Below, in pieces: positions 11,677 to 23,600 of a stretch of 64,000 bases of DNA. Both the position numbers and the translations under genes were made by a program. A model generated the notes under the pieces. The model was not told the origin of the DNA. It worked only from the letters and a program-made list of their open reading frames with translations, and ran no database searches. Where the stretch lies: contig MU623395.1 of the NCBI GenBank assembly GCA_025201765.1, positions 62,001 to 126,000 of the forward strand, in the 5' to 3' direction. The stretch is from Daldinia sp. FL1419. Lineage: Eukaryota; Ascomycota; Sordariomycetes; Xylariales; Hypoxylaceae. The number at the start of each line of letters is the position of its first letter. Position 1 is the first letter of the stretch.

Positions 11677-12457
11677 GGTCCTGATCGGCTCGATCTCTAA
11701 GCATGGCTTAGAGCTTTTTAGGGGGGGTATAAGAATATGCATACGCTAAAAATTTATTTTTTAAATACGCTATACCTATTTTGGTAGGAGGGCTTAGAGA
11801 ATTGGCTCTAAACCCCTGTCTCTCATGTACCGTGCCAAGAGCGGCAGTATGCTAGGCCTAAAGAGGCTAGCGGACCCTCAAATTACTTGTTTAGGAAGGA
11901 GGCTTACAGAAGAAATAAGCCCATCTCAAAACCAAGGGGTTAGAGAAAAATAAGGGTATGCTTAGAGATTATATTGAATAGAATCAACGATTTTTCAACG
12001 AAATAAGCCGAAACGAAGAGGCTTTTGTATTTGCTACTATTCAGGCACTCAGGGAAACGAAAATGGGCTATCGATTACACCCAAAACCCGCCAGGAAGTC
12101 CTGAAATAGCTAGAAAACTCGCTAACAAGCTACATAACGGCTCAGAATCCAAGCTTTTTGACCTGATCAGGATGTCTAAGGAGGTGTTTAATAATCTATT
12201 GACGTGGCTAAAGTGTAATTGTGGTTTAATAAGAGGCTCTCGTTATATCAAATTGAGATCTGAATACCTAGAGACCTGAATACCTAGAGATCTGAATACT
12301 TGAATACTTGGAGATTCTGAAGGCGGTCACTTAAAAAGGCTAAACGCATGGCAACTGGAGAAATTTGGTACAATGCAGCTCCACCTAATTTATATGGGCC
12401 TTAGATGTATTTCTATTTTCTCTAAGCCATGCTTAGAGAATCGAGCCGATCAGGCCC
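11677..12457. mobile_element. Degraded PIF/Harbinger-like DNA transposon with intact terminal inverted repeats
   Basis: The 781-base element starts GGTCCTGATCGGCTCGAT and ends with its inverse, and is flanked on both sides by the trinucleotide CTA (11674-11676 and 12458-12460). A 3-base target duplication is typical of PIF/Harbinger elements. The terminal repeats are 37 bases (11677-11713) and 38 bases (12420-12457) with only about two differences. Each contains an inner imperfect palindrome around CTCTAAGC/GCTTAGAG. Inside is a fragment resembling a transposase N-terminus (12025-12279), followed by short tandem units of GAATACCTAGAGA (about 12262-12315). The catalytic DDE core is missing, so the copy is non-autonomous. 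Confidence 0.8.
12025..12279 (+). pseudogene. Harbinger-type transposase fragment
   Basis: An 84-codon frame encodes LFDLIRMSKEVFNNLLTWLK followed by RGSRYIKL. This resembles the region before the catalytic core of PIF/Harbinger transposases, where an F-R-M-S-x-x-x-F helix is followed by SRxISVEEQL. The frame then runs into short tandem repeats and stops. No DDE residues remain. Its place between matching inverted repeats supports the call; the sequence match itself is from family memory. Confidence 0.6.
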
Positions 12458-14538
12458 CTAGTTCCTAACATTCCCATCTAGATTCCCATCGTCGATCATG
12501 TCTAGGGAATAGGGAATACACGTAGCTCAAATACATACCAATTCTGCGAGTATCAGCCGACTTGAATGATCCGACGAGGATTAATAATATGTTATTATGC
12601 CTGTCTGGACTAGCATTTATGAATAACTTCGAGTCCCAAACATCGGATGTAGGAGATCTGCGGTCTTCTACTTCCAGGTGACTTCGACATACGAAATATT
12701 AGGGATAAACTCTTTTTCTACAACTCGCGGGCCGACTTACTACTGTATCATTGCCTAGAAATAAGCATCAAAGGCGAGGCGCCGATCAGCAATTCAACGT
12801 ACGACCCAAGAAAATACTTGTATTGATTTGAACTCCTGTATAGGATCTCGTGTCGAATGCTGGGCGTACTCGACTTGTTGCAAAATTTGTTTGTTCCCGT
12901 GAATACTTCTTTTCGGAATGGTCTATTAACAATCCGCGCTTGATTCTCTTTCCGCGATCTTTCTTTATCTTGCCCTGCTTGCCTATCTTCAAATTTATTA
13001 CCTAGTAGTTATCTAGACAGCACTAATATGTTTTTTGAGTCCTCGGCACGGATACACCTACTATCAACGCGTCGATAATCCTGGGCGAATGATAAGATTT
13101 TGCCATGGCCCAAAGACGCTCTAGATCCATTTACAGTCTAGAGTCTTACGTGGTCGGCCGGCGCCGCTGCACCATATCCGCTTCTAGATCGGTTTGAAGC
13201 GCCAAGTGCCGATTCATCATGAGCAGGAACAAAGAACGGCGGAACATGGATTGGAGTGGAGGTAAAGTAACTTCTTTGTCCTATAATCAATATTCTCTTA
13301 CCTTTAGATTACGAGCATTCCAATGTTTTTCACAATGATTAAAACGTCTTGGTAGGATGCAAATAGGTCAGATTTTAGAGTACGAATTACTCATGATCTT
13401 CACTTTACACTGTGCAGACTAAACGAAAACAGTCTCTTCGTGCGGTACGAGTACCTATTTTACATGTGAATCGTAATTTCATTAGCCAGATTTAAATAAA
13501 TTATAGATGAATATGTAAGAATAAATTAATATCGAATTAAATTTATTTAAGGGGATTCGGGGGTACAATAAACCTTACAAATAATATAAATACCTGATCG
13601 CCTACTTATCAATCATTGATTCGGCCTTACTGTTTGATTTGGCTACTCGGGAGTGGGATAGTGTTTCTAGAAGTATCGTTCTAAACACTGAAATTTATTA
13701 AAGTTATACTCCGAGATTTGTTACTCGGGTGGTTTTTCTTTGAAGATAAGAATAGGTATTTCCATCAAAATTGTACCAAGCTTTATACTCGAGCTCCGAG
13801 TTACACAAAAGGATAAATTGACCTACCAACGAATAATCCAAAGAAATGTTAAACATCCCCGCGATGCATAATATTTATTTTCACCAAATTTCCATGTTAA
13901 TCTAGTAGATCAACTAGGTAAAGAGTTAGGAGGACGGTATAATCACGATAGGCTAAGAAAGGGAAGCATAGCCAAAGTGCCTAAGCTTTTGTAACAAGTA
14001 AATATTATATTTTTATAGTTAATACTAATTACGAAAGTTTTAATTGCAATATTCGAGATCTATATTCCATTGACTTGGCCAACTCCTTGGTTACCTACCT
14101 ACCTAGGTAGGTAGCTTTTCCCGACATACTTATACTATAATGGGAGAATCGCTCATTGGGATCTTATGGAGATAATATCAAGCTCATATTTGAATAAAGT
14201 GTCCTACGATGATAGGACGAGAAATACTAGAGACCTGAAGCTCAGAGATAAGCCAGATATATGTGTAAGTCATATGCCCCTTTTTAATTCCACCAAATTT
14301 AGCAGAAATTAAAATTACATATTGACCTAGTTAGGCTCAACTTAACTTATTAGTTTTGAAGATATATTTGCTTAGTTGCTGCCTAGTAGGCAGAGCTCTA
14401 GTTCCACCAAAAATTCTACCCACTTCAACTTATCACAACTAATCTCTTCCATCCCGAACACATTCTTCATTCTTCTATTCCTTAATTTCAAAACATCCAA
14501 ATGCACGCCTAGCTTGCGTATAGTATAATATTTCCATT
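12458..14538. other. Gene-free intergenic region
   Basis: No credible gene. 13490-13600 is locally AT-rich, and a TAGG-type palindromic tract lies at 14093-14114. The last few hundred bases should hold the promoter of the F-box gene; no TATA box was recognised. Confidence 0.5.
14093..14114. repeat. TAGG/CCTA palindromic microsatellite
   Basis: ACCT units run into TAGG units around a central CCTAGG, giving a 22-base, nearly perfect palindrome about 425 bases before the F-box gene. Confidence 0.8.
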
Positions 14539-16065
14539 ATGGAAAATTGGCCTCAAGAGCTCTATGACAATGTCGCTTCCTTTTATTTACGAGGAATATT
14601 TCAGAATAATCCAGCTTTTCTGACACTCGCAACTGTGTGCCGCAAGTTTCAAAACTCTGTTGAAAGTTATACTTTTCAGAGCCTACTTATTGACTCTACT
14701 GAGTCGAAGTTAAATGACTTGGAGCGGATTTTAACCCCGCGACGCCGCAAATATTTGCAAAGTCTTGCGATTAAGATGGTCTTACCGCCTTACCCTATCG
14801 AGTGCATCACTGAGTTTGAAACAGATCAGGATCGCAGGGCCAATAACGAGATTGTCACTGCAGGGTTAAGGAGAGTATTTTGTCTAATCGCGAGTCTCTA
14901 TGGCCAAGATGAGGATATAATCCCAATGCTTCATTTAACAATCATAGCGCCAGCTTCATCCTCCGACAAAGGAGTAAGACCGTTCTTACCCAAGGCTTCT
15001 GCTGATGATCGGATCCGAATTAGACCAGATCTGAATTGGCAACGTTATCAATTTTCGCTGATTGATCTCTCATCTGATTTGTCCGACTTCCCAGACCTAC
15101 CCTGTGTTCAAAAGTTCTCAATCTGCGACGGGCGTCGCAATTGGAATCCCCGAGTAGCAATGCTCCTCTCTACTAAGATGTCAAAAGCTAGTATGATCAA
15201 CTGGTTTCTGGATCGTCGAGAGGATGATTGGGGCCGATACTACGGCATGGAGCGAAAATATCGGGATGATCTAGTCAAGAGTATCATGTCGGCAGATTTT
15301 CCAAGATCTACCACGAGGTTCTGTTATCATATCGCTATTCCGTGGGCTCATAACCGACAGAAGTTCCTACCTCAGTTTGTTGCTTCAGGAGAAAATGATC
15401 CTGTTAGCAGTGCATTACGACATCTTACTAGAAACTGCACAAATATCCATATCGTAGGTCCTGTGCATTCCACGTTTTTCGATCCTCTGACCGGTATACG
15501 GGATGGAGATCAGCAGTGCTGGAAAGATGTAAGGGTCTTTAAAACAACGCTCTTCATGAGGAGCCCGGAAGGGAAATGGTACTTCAAGCTCAAAGATGGG
15601 GTAACTGAGGACTCAAGTTTTTCGATTCCACTTGGCGACCAACTTCCGCCGGGTTATGGAGACACGAAGGAGGAGTTGGAAAAATGCGAAGAATATTACT
15701 ACCGACATATGATCCTGCCGAAAATACGCGACGAACCCGAAAGAGTTATCCCGGATAGTATCGAACTGAACGCTTTGTTCGCGGTCTTTGCGCGAGCGTG
15801 TTGTCGCTTGCCGGTACTCAAAGAAGCTTCTATAGAGGTAGTGTGTTCAGGAATAGAGACCTGGCAATACGAGGTGGGCTGTCTAGCACCGGGGACGCCG
15901 TTTCCAAAAGGCAAGAAAATGCACAAGCATGATACGAACTCGTGGAGGGTTTATTTTCTACTGCACCAGTGGAAACCCTCTGAAGCTACAATTGAGGAAC
16001 TCAAAATGATCGGAAGGTCAAGAACTGGATGCGATCCGGTATTCTTATGGGGGGTCGGGGACTGA
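14539..16065 (+). CDS. F-box-type protein
   Basis: Intronless, 508 residues. It opens with WPQELYDNVASFYLRG, a motif typical of the fungal F-box (leucine/proline-led helix), which recruits SCF ubiquitin ligase through Skp1. The remainder has no repeats that I recognise and resembles the large group of lineage-expanded fungal F-box proteins with divergent C-termini. There is no signal peptide or membrane segment. The substrate is unknown. The call rests on the N-terminal motif only. Confidence 0.75.
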   Translation: MENWPQELYDNVASFYLRGIFQNNPAFLTLATVCRKFQNSVESYTFQSLLIDSTESKLNDLERILTPRRRKYLQSLAIKMVLPPYPIECITEFETDQDRRANNEIVTAGLRRVFCLIASLYGQDEDIIPMLHLTIIAPASSSDKGVRPFLPKASADDRIRIRPDLNWQRYQFSLIDLSSDLSDFPDLPCVQKFSICDGRRNWNPRVAMLLSTKMSKASMINWFLDRREDDWGRYYGMERKYRDDLVKSIMSADFPRSTTRFCYHIAIPWAHNRQKFLPQFVASGENDPVSSALRHLTRNCTNIHIVGPVHSTFFDPLTGIRDGDQQCWKDVRVFKTTLFMRSPEGKWYFKLKDGVTEDSSFSIPLGDQLPPGYGDTKEELEKCEEYYYRHMILPKIRDEPERVIPDSIELNALFAVFARACCRLPVLKEASIEVVCSGIETWQYEVGCLAPGTPFPKGKKMHKHDTNSWRVYFLLHQWKPSEATIEELKMIGRSRTGCDPVFLWGVGD

Positions 16066-17284
16066 GTGGCTTTTCCAGCCGAGCATGAGTATTGTTGCAT
16101 TGGATTTGTCTTCCATTAGATATTTCTTGCCACATTGGGTTACTACTGGTCCCCGTGTCTATAAATGATCTTGATGCTACTACTGTTCCATGCAAGTAAA
16201 CGTCAGGATCTCTTGGATAGGTACCATGCCTCCGGTCAGTGGCTATCTACAGTTCTTATACATAGACCCGTAGGTTATCCTCAGGCAGAATCGCGCAAAG
16301 ATCGTCAAGGTGAATTATTTTAAGGTCGTTGCTTAATGTACCTCTAAGAAATATACGTAGTACTGTTAGCCTTTCTATGGCTCCGGCATTTCCTCTATTC
16401 TATTTTGAATACGCTAGCATCGAAGCATGTCCCGCTCAACTTACCATTACTTCCGTAAGTGAGCGATGATCAATGCTCGTCTGTAACCCCACTGCTTCTT
16501 GGCTTCCCTCAGAAAGTCGGACATCCGGAATAGGAAGACGAAAGTCCAGAAGCGGGTATTCATTAAAAAGATGAATTGATTTTGAGGGCGTTATGAAATA
16601 GACCCCGTTTTAATATATTTACTCTATATCCATATATAAATCTCCCAGCATGAATAAATATGAAGACAGCCAGCCGCCTGAAATCCTGTGAGGAGTACAG
16701 GCCTCTAACCTAGAAGCTCATTCATCGCTTCATGTAAGTGCTGAACTCGTGGTTCATTCTGGCTAACCATAAATGATCACGGACCTACTAGATTCGAACG
16801 TGGTGGGAAGATATAATGGTCTTTTCCATAATCTTAGCCCTGTCGTGTGCCATCATCTTACCAAATGCAGACGAAATTTCGACGTAGTAAGCTCCGTCGT
16901 GTTCCTGACTTCAGCCGCTTCAGTCTAAATAGATGTAACCATACGGATCCAGGTAGGCCGGGGTACATTTACCATTGCGTAGACAGACGTGTGGGGACCA
17001 ATCAGCACTCGGGTAATTTACTCCTTTCTATTACCAAAAACTTGGTTCGCTCCTTTTCACGCTCCGCTACCTCGTGATAACGACAACTGCCGATATCAAT
17101 AGTAGACAGGCGATGTATGGCGCTTGTGGCGGTTAATGAGGGCGGATGGAGTGCTCGAAATGGTTGCTAGTACGACGATGTCAAGATATATAAGGCGCTT
17201 ACTCGCTTACTAGAGAGTCCGCAGTAGCTCAAGCACACCCATAGGTTAACTCGCATATTTGTATTACCAAGTAAGAAACTCACG
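16066..17284. other. Intergenic region
   Basis: No gene recognised. A TATA-like box for the downstream gene lies at 17187-17194. Confidence 0.5.
17187..17194 (+). promoter_or_regulatory. TATA-like box of AA8 protein gene
   Basis: TATATAAG sits 91-98 bases before the ATG at 17285. Inferred from motif and spacing. Confidence 0.45.
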
Positions 17285-17983
17285 ATGGGTTTTATTTCTC
17301 GAATCATTATAGTCGCGGCGGCCCTTGCAAGCCATGGCTTCACAGCTCCGGTCTCAGCTAGCGCAAAGTACTGCGACGAGCCTACTGGTGTCTGCTATTC
17401 TGAAATATCGATTGGAGTAGCTCCTATCACTTGGCGTATCGCGATACCAGCTGTGCAAGAGGGTCCCTTTGATATACTCCTCCAAATAGTTGCGCCGAAG
17501 TCCGTCGGCTGGGCAGGAATCGCCTGGGGAGGCGGCATGCTCTATAATCCCATCTCGCTGGGCTGGGCAAACGGAAATAACACTGTTGGAGCAGCTCGAT
17601 TCGCGACGTAAGTAGAGTTCGATTAAAGAAGGGATAAAACTAATGTTTGCTTCAGGGCCCACGTCCAGCCGGAGATATATGAACCAGCAAACCACACTGT
17701 ACTTCAGGGGTCAACGGTGAATGCAACTCACTGGACTCTGACTACCCTCTGCCAGGGATGTAGTACGTGGGTTCACAACGGAGGTGCGAAGGAGGTACTG
17801 GATCCCGGCGCATCAGCTGCGAGCTTCGCATTCGCCGCGTCCGCCGTACCTCCGATTGATCCCACCGATCCTTTATCCCCTATCGGCATCCACTCCGAGC
17901 ACGGAATTTTCACATTAGATTTAGCGGCTGCTAAATCTGAGCAATTCAACTCTTGGGTTGAGAAATTGGGTGTAAAGCGCTAA
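17285..17983 (+). CDS. Secreted AA8 cytochrome-domain protein (cellobiose dehydrogenase cytochrome-like)
   Basis: 216 residues in two exons (17285-17607, 17656-17983). The N-terminal hydrophobic stretch (residues 4-20) is a signal peptide. The rest matches the b-type haem cytochrome domain of cellobiose dehydrogenase: WAGIAWGGGMLYNP places the axial Met at about residue 85, SEHGIFTLDL gives the likely axial His at about 190, and CQGC (140-143) is the usual disulphide pair. There is no FAD dehydrogenase domain and no carbohydrate-binding module, so it is a stand-alone AA8. Such proteins are thought to shuttle electrons in lignocellulose attack or extracellular iron reduction; the partner is not in this window. 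Confidence 0.88.
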
Positions 17984-19363
17984 CTTTGAAGCTTTTCGGG
18001 TTGTATGATTGAGATACACAGTAGATGTGGGTTGTGACGATAAGACCGGTGCTGCTTGTATGTATATTCCTGCTCATGCAAATTACATATAGATGATATT
18101 ACGGCTGATCTTCATTTTGAAACTTCCAATACCCGTTCTCTAAAGGATTCGGAGCGATATCATCGTGTTGACTATTTCTGTGCTCATAAAAAGGGGATTG
18201 CTGTGTGCCATCTTAGCAACAGCTATATTGCTATTAAAGTCAACATAGGTAGTCGTGCTACACGAACTCTACCATCACGAATTAATAATAGAAGCTTGGG
18301 TATTTCGTTAGTGATTTATTTATTTTTAAAAAAGAGAACCTTTTCGTAGGGTCGTAATTTATGCGTCCCCGAGTATCATGCAGCAACATAACACAACCGG
18401 CTACGGATTGAATTGAAAAAAATCCTGAAATTACTTCTAGATTCTTCGTATCCTCGGGGACGCATGGTGTCAACACACCATAATGACATGAGATAGCGAT
18501 CTTATACTGAAGCTTTTCTATGAAAGTTTAGGTTCATGCAATCAACTCTAAAACTTGCATGGAAGTTAACTTTAGTAGTATGTATAAGAGGTTCGTATTA
18601 TGCTGTCGGTCCCATTGATCTTGAATGCTAGCTGGGCATTGGAGACGTATTTCAGAACGGGATTGATACCTGGCTGGTCACAATTCGATTGAAAACTTGG
18701 CGTTTTGTTACCTGTTGTTATATTTATAATTCCTAAAAAATTTTATTTTTTATTTTTTTTCAAAAGTAGAGCGGGCAATTCAGCTAGTTATCAAATTAGA
18801 AAGTAAGGCTTCATCTATCAAATGTCTATAGTGGGTATATCGAGAGAATGAAGCCAAGGGTACCATGATGCTCAATACCCAATTGACCAGGGGTTATATA
18901 GCCCGATAGGTTAGTGAATAAAGCTTTGTGGGTTTAATTAGTTTCGTCTCTAATGACTACCCCTTTATCGTTCATTTAAGTCAGGACGGCATCAATGCAC
19001 AGGTGAAGGGAACTAAGGCTAGCTTATTTATGCCGCGTCTTTAGTGTCTCTACATGTTTGGCGTGTAAAAGAGGTAACTAATATACAGAATACACACTAT
19101 AGTCCCAACCCAATACGGCACACATTTTTTAAAGTCAAAAACAGTTTTTTCTTTTTTCGCGAAACGAGCGTGGCTTGTATGTACATGATACCCATATACC
19201 TTTGAAAATGCTATCAGCAAGTACTATGTACACGAAAAAGTGATATATACAATTGCGGAGATTCATAGCTTGATGCTGCTGCTATGAGATGTTTCTTAGA
19301 TGGTAATATATGTAAGGATACTGTCTCCAGGTTCCTACAAGTCCCATCATCAGTGGAATCCCC
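17984..19363. other. Intergenic region with a 13-base inverted repeat
   Basis: No gene. A perfect inverted repeat (ATGCGTCCCCGAG, 18361-18373, matched at 18453-18465) encloses a 79-base loop. A T-rich run lies at about 18735-18770. Confidence 0.5.
18361..18465. repeat. 13-base inverted repeat, 79-base loop
   Basis: Both arms are identical without mismatch. It could form a stem in DNA or RNA, but the long loop and lack of a neighbouring gene make a regulatory role uncertain. Confidence 0.6.
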
Positions 19364-20677
19364 TTAAGAGGAGAATCCACCGACGGTGAGCTGAAGGACC
19401 TGAGGCTGCAATCCGGCGACGACACCAGCTTGGTTTTCGCCATCTGGATTAACGTCGTCGTACGAGAAGGTATAGCCCTTGCCGTCAATCTCGTGCGCAT
19501 GGAGGATGCGGGAGTAGTGGTTGGTCGGGTCCACTGTGTAGTATTTATCGCTGGCGAGCGAAGGCTGCACGTTGCCACCGTCAAGGAGTAGAGTTGTGCG
19601 GAAGAATGCAGCACACAGGCGAGGAACAATAGCCCTGTGGACGTCGTTGTCAGGTTCTTGGATACCGAAAGGACCCGAGTTGCAACCCCAGATGTCAGCG
19701 ACAGTGGGCCTGGGGTATCCGCGGTTGTCTCCGGCGCAGGTGAGTTCATCGCCGTTGACACGGCAAGCAACGTTTCCAGCGGCAGCTTGAGTGTTGATGG
19801 TGAGATCCTCGTTGGAGTACTTCTGCCAGACCTGCTCAATGTAGTCATCGTAGTAGTCGGCCTGAGCGGTGGGGTCGATGGACTGGTATAGGTTCGGTGC
19901 GAGAATACGTAGTGGCTTGCCGCTGGCGTCGGTGACACACAGCTTGTCCCAGGGTTGACCGTCCTTCGCCGCCTGGTCCTTCAATTCCTGGCAGATAGTG
20001 GCGAGAGCATCCTGACCGAGACCCTTCACTTCTTGGGTCTCACCACTGCCAAGGGTCAAAGTCATGCCCGTGACTAGACCGACGAAATCGACGAACGAGA
20101 TGTTGGCGTAGATACCGCCCTCCTCAGTGTTGGTGAGTTCGACGAAGCCCCAGTTGACGGCCGCTGACGGATCCGAAGGGTTAGCAGCGGAGGGTTCGAC
20201 AAGTTGAGACGTTCCATCGGCGGCGGCAACAGTGAAGAATTGAAGTTCACCTTCGGCGATCCAAATACGGCCGGAGCTGATATAGTCTGGTAGAGTGTAC
20301 TCGGTTGTCTCTCCCTGGGCTTTCATGGGGAGGGCGACGTTACCACTGATAGGTATTGGCACCCCGCTACCAGCGGCGTCTGGGTGATACCAAGTACCGT
20401 CGGCCGAAAGCATGACAACGGAGCCGGAAGGGTCGTTACCGGTTACGTAGACGTTTAGCTGTCCTCCTCCGAAGTTATTGACAAGAGAGATCTTGAGCGG
20501 GTTATATTCTTTAATAGTCATGTTTTGGGGAGTGAAGGTAGTGTTAACAGTGTTCTCTTTAGTAATCACCAAATCTCCTTTATCCCCTGGGGTTACAACT
20601 ATAGGCATAGGTGCCGCGATAGTTTGGGCAATGAATGCCGTAGCGGAGGCTACAGCCAAGTTGAAAAAAGCACGCAT
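19364..20677 (-). CDS. Secreted GH64 endo-1,3-beta-glucanase
   Basis: 437 residues in a single exon. Starting at MRAFFNLAVA gives a clean signal peptide ending near the APMP junction; an upstream in-frame ATG at 20755 would bury it under 26 extra residues, so the inner start is preferred. The body matches fungal glycoside hydrolase family 64 (laminaripentaose-producing type): the N-terminal beta-barrel (NPLKISLVNNFGGGQLNVYV, SGRIWIAEGELQFF) and the C-terminal thaumatin-like part (NRGYPRPTVADIWGCNSGPF, HRAIVPRLCAAFFRTTLL). It hydrolyses beta-1,3-glucan outside the cell, in wall remodelling or mycoparasitism. A TATATAA on the minus strand near 20905 may be its promoter. Confidence 0.9.
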   Translation of the reverse strand: MRAFFNLAVASATAFIAQTIAAPMPIVVTPGDKGDLVITKENTVNTTFTPQNMTIKEYNPLKISLVNNFGGGQLNVYVTGNDPSGSVVMLSADGTWYHPDAAGSGVPIPISGNVALPMKAQGETTEYTLPDYISSGRIWIAEGELQFFTVAAADGTSQLVEPSAANPSDPSAAVNWGFVELTNTEEGGIYANISFVDFVGLVTGMTLTLGSGETQEVKGLGQDALATICQELKDQAAKDGQPWDKLCVTDASGKPLRILAPNLYQSIDPTAQADYYDDYIEQVWQKYSNEDLTINTQAAAGNVACRVNGDELTCAGDNRGYPRPTVADIWGCNSGPFGIQEPDNDVHRAIVPRLCAAFFRTTLLLDGGNVQPSLASDKYYTVDPTNHYSRILHAHEIDGKGYTFSYDDVNPDGENQAGVVAGLQPQVLQLTVGGFSS

Positions 20678-23600
20678 GATGGATGTACTCTGACGTCCGG
20701 CGAAAAACAGAGTTATCTTCGAGAATGATCGTTTAGTAATAAGGAGTGTATGCACGTCGAGCTAAGGAATGGACGCCTATTGCCTATGGCTTCAGCGAGA
20801 AGAGAGTGAACAGTTCAAAAAGAGAACCGAAAATCCGTGTTGAACACTTACGGAGTCATACTACGGAGGAGAGCATAAGGCCAGGAGCCGGGCCCGTGAA
20901 GAATTATATACGTAACGATGTCCTAATGGTTAGTGATGCCTCTTAACTTACAAGAAACGTTACGATCCTCTTGTTACTTAGTTACATCCGACCTATAGGC
21001 CTCACACGGACCAAGATGTGCGCATAGCACCTAGATGACCTTCCCTTTCCGGCCAGAGAGGATCTCTGAATGGCCCTGAAACTAGCCACATGGAGAGGCA
21101 ATGCTGCAAGTAAGGCGAGATGGCTTTTTGGTGCACATAGTAAGGTTTATCCAACATATGCACTAGACTAGGGCTTTATTTCCGAAGGATGTGTAGGGGG
21201 CCAGGGGGGATCTGGAGGTTGTTCCAAAGTTGGAGAAAAAGAGATGCCCGGGAGCTAGGATCTGAACTTTTAGCCCGCAGAACCTCCGTAGAAGCGCCTC
21301 TCTCTAACACTTTACCTTCCCTTAATTACCAAAGCCAATTTCCAAACCGGTACTCAACCAATTGGAAGCCCAACTTGCCCACTATGAGTATTTGCATGAA
21401 CGAGCCCACTCCAACACCTCCTACAGACATAAACCTCCTGATTGGAAGCATGTGATATAACGATGGCCTTTGCGATGAGTTTCGAAGCAGTCGAATAAAT
21501 AAATAAATAAATAATCTATCATATAGGACTTAGTTCTTCCAATTCCAATCTACACTCACGGAATCCTTTTACCGATCGTAGAATTGGAATTTTGCAGGGT
21601 TATGTTCGGTAGTACGACGACTCCTACTTCGATGCGTTGATATAGAAGCTTCTAACTATAATATCTATTCCCTGGCTGGACATACATACATACCTACCTA
21701 GGTACCTACCTGGTGCTCCAACAAGTCCCTATCCCTTCGATCTTGGAAACAGAGTTATCCCGTCGACGTGCATCTCTTAGCTCTGTAACTTACTGAAAAA
21801 AGCAGCCGTCTTAATTGCAACCGTAGCGGTCTTGCCGCCTAGGTAAACTAATGCACTCTGAATAACTAACTAGCCTTTCTAAAAACTGTTTGTCGGCGTG
21901 TATGTTGGGCCGAACAGAGCGCGTGATCTCCAGTGAAGTAGGATGACAGATGCAGACAAAACGACTTCATATACTCGACCTACTGTCTATAGCAAAATCG
22001 TTCCGACAGTGGGTACGTACATGTCCCGCCGGGGTGGAACATGGATTGCAATTTGGTAAACCGTCGACGAAAATGGACACTTTTCTCACTAATAGATGTA
22101 CCAACCCTACTACGTAGTATAGAGAAGCTCCAAATAATAGCCTCGGGAACGGCCATATCGGCGCGACATCTGAAGGCCTCTGATCCTGGTCGCGCATTTA
22201 CTTACCTTAGGTAAATAGCCAGATGCAGCTCTCATCTGATGTCTTATGTGCCACCGCCATTGAATCGCGCTGTCGATCATCCCCAGATATCGAAGCCATC
22301 CCGATTCGACAAGGTTAGCTACTATTTTGTTCACCTGTCAAGTCGATTAGGGTAACCATCGACAGTATAGGCATACCAACCTTGACAATGGGCGAAGAAA
22401 GACAAGCATTCAACCTCCCTCCGTCCTACTATATTTAGACACCGAGCCGTAGCCACGCCCGGTATCCACAAGTAATGAGTATCGGCCATAGGGCGCCGCC
22501 GTATATGGGAGCCTATGTGCGACTCTGTATGACTGGGAAAATAGTGTTGGCTTGGATTCTTTGTCTAAAATATTCCAAGTTGCCTGTGTGTTGGGTTTTG
22601 AAAGGTCATTCGCTAAAAACAGATGTCGGAACTAAGCTGTGAAAAGTCCCCTTAATAATTTGGACCACGTAAGCCGGCATATCTCGAGATCTGTATGGAA
22701 TAGGTATATGGAAACAGACAGGATGGCTGGATGGTTGAAGCCACAGCACGTGAGATAATGATCGCCAGCAACCGTTAATGTTCGGGAAGGAGACGACATA
22801 TAAATAAATGGCAATTCGTTTCCGCTTGTTTGACCAGTCGTGTTATTCTCTCGCCAGCCCCATTCTCGATGTCACCTTGTTCCTGCAGCTGCCGGCTTTT
22901 GACCTACCTGATCGAGCCTATCAAGACCCAACGTAACCCCTTTTTGATTTTTAAGAGGTCTGCAGCGTCTGAACATAAATGAAACAAAGCTTTAATTAAA
23001 CCTGGTCATTCTAACGCCTCTTAAGGCTCTTGATTTGACTACCCGGGCTACCTAAGTATGCTAAGTACGACCAACCACCCCCTCTCCAAGTACCCAAGTA
23101 TGCACAACATGATCGTGGGCTGTTATATACATACGGGCAATTGTCGAATGTAAATCCGGGGCATTATTGATTATCGCAAGGGCGGAAACATGGACCGGGG
23201 TACGGAGCTAAGGCCATCGGCGGGTGGCACGGCGCCAATCATTGATCTGCTCACAGGGCTCAGCTTCTATCTTGAAACGGATTTGTTTCAATGGGGGTAA
23301 CACCATTTTCGGCCGGCGACGCGGTTACGCCGAGCTTCAGCTCTACTTTTTCGTGATAGTATGCCTACGATATATAGGATATATGAACTAATTCAACGCC
23401 GCACGGGTGCTTGCTCGACCAAAGACTATCGCCGGTAGTTTCTCTACGTCATCTGGATTATTTACTGCATTAGATTCTTGTCTACAAGCCTACGAGCCTA
23501 GGTAGGTGCATAGAAGGATCAAAAGACACTACCAAGAACCTGGGCCACCCATTTGCTTTGCTCAGACAGATATACACCTCATGGCAAACGACGCGTTTAT

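Noticed and set aside
16785..16805. GATTCGAACG, resembling a tRNA T-arm
   Set aside because: No acceptor stem, D-arm or anticodon arm could be built around it on either strand.
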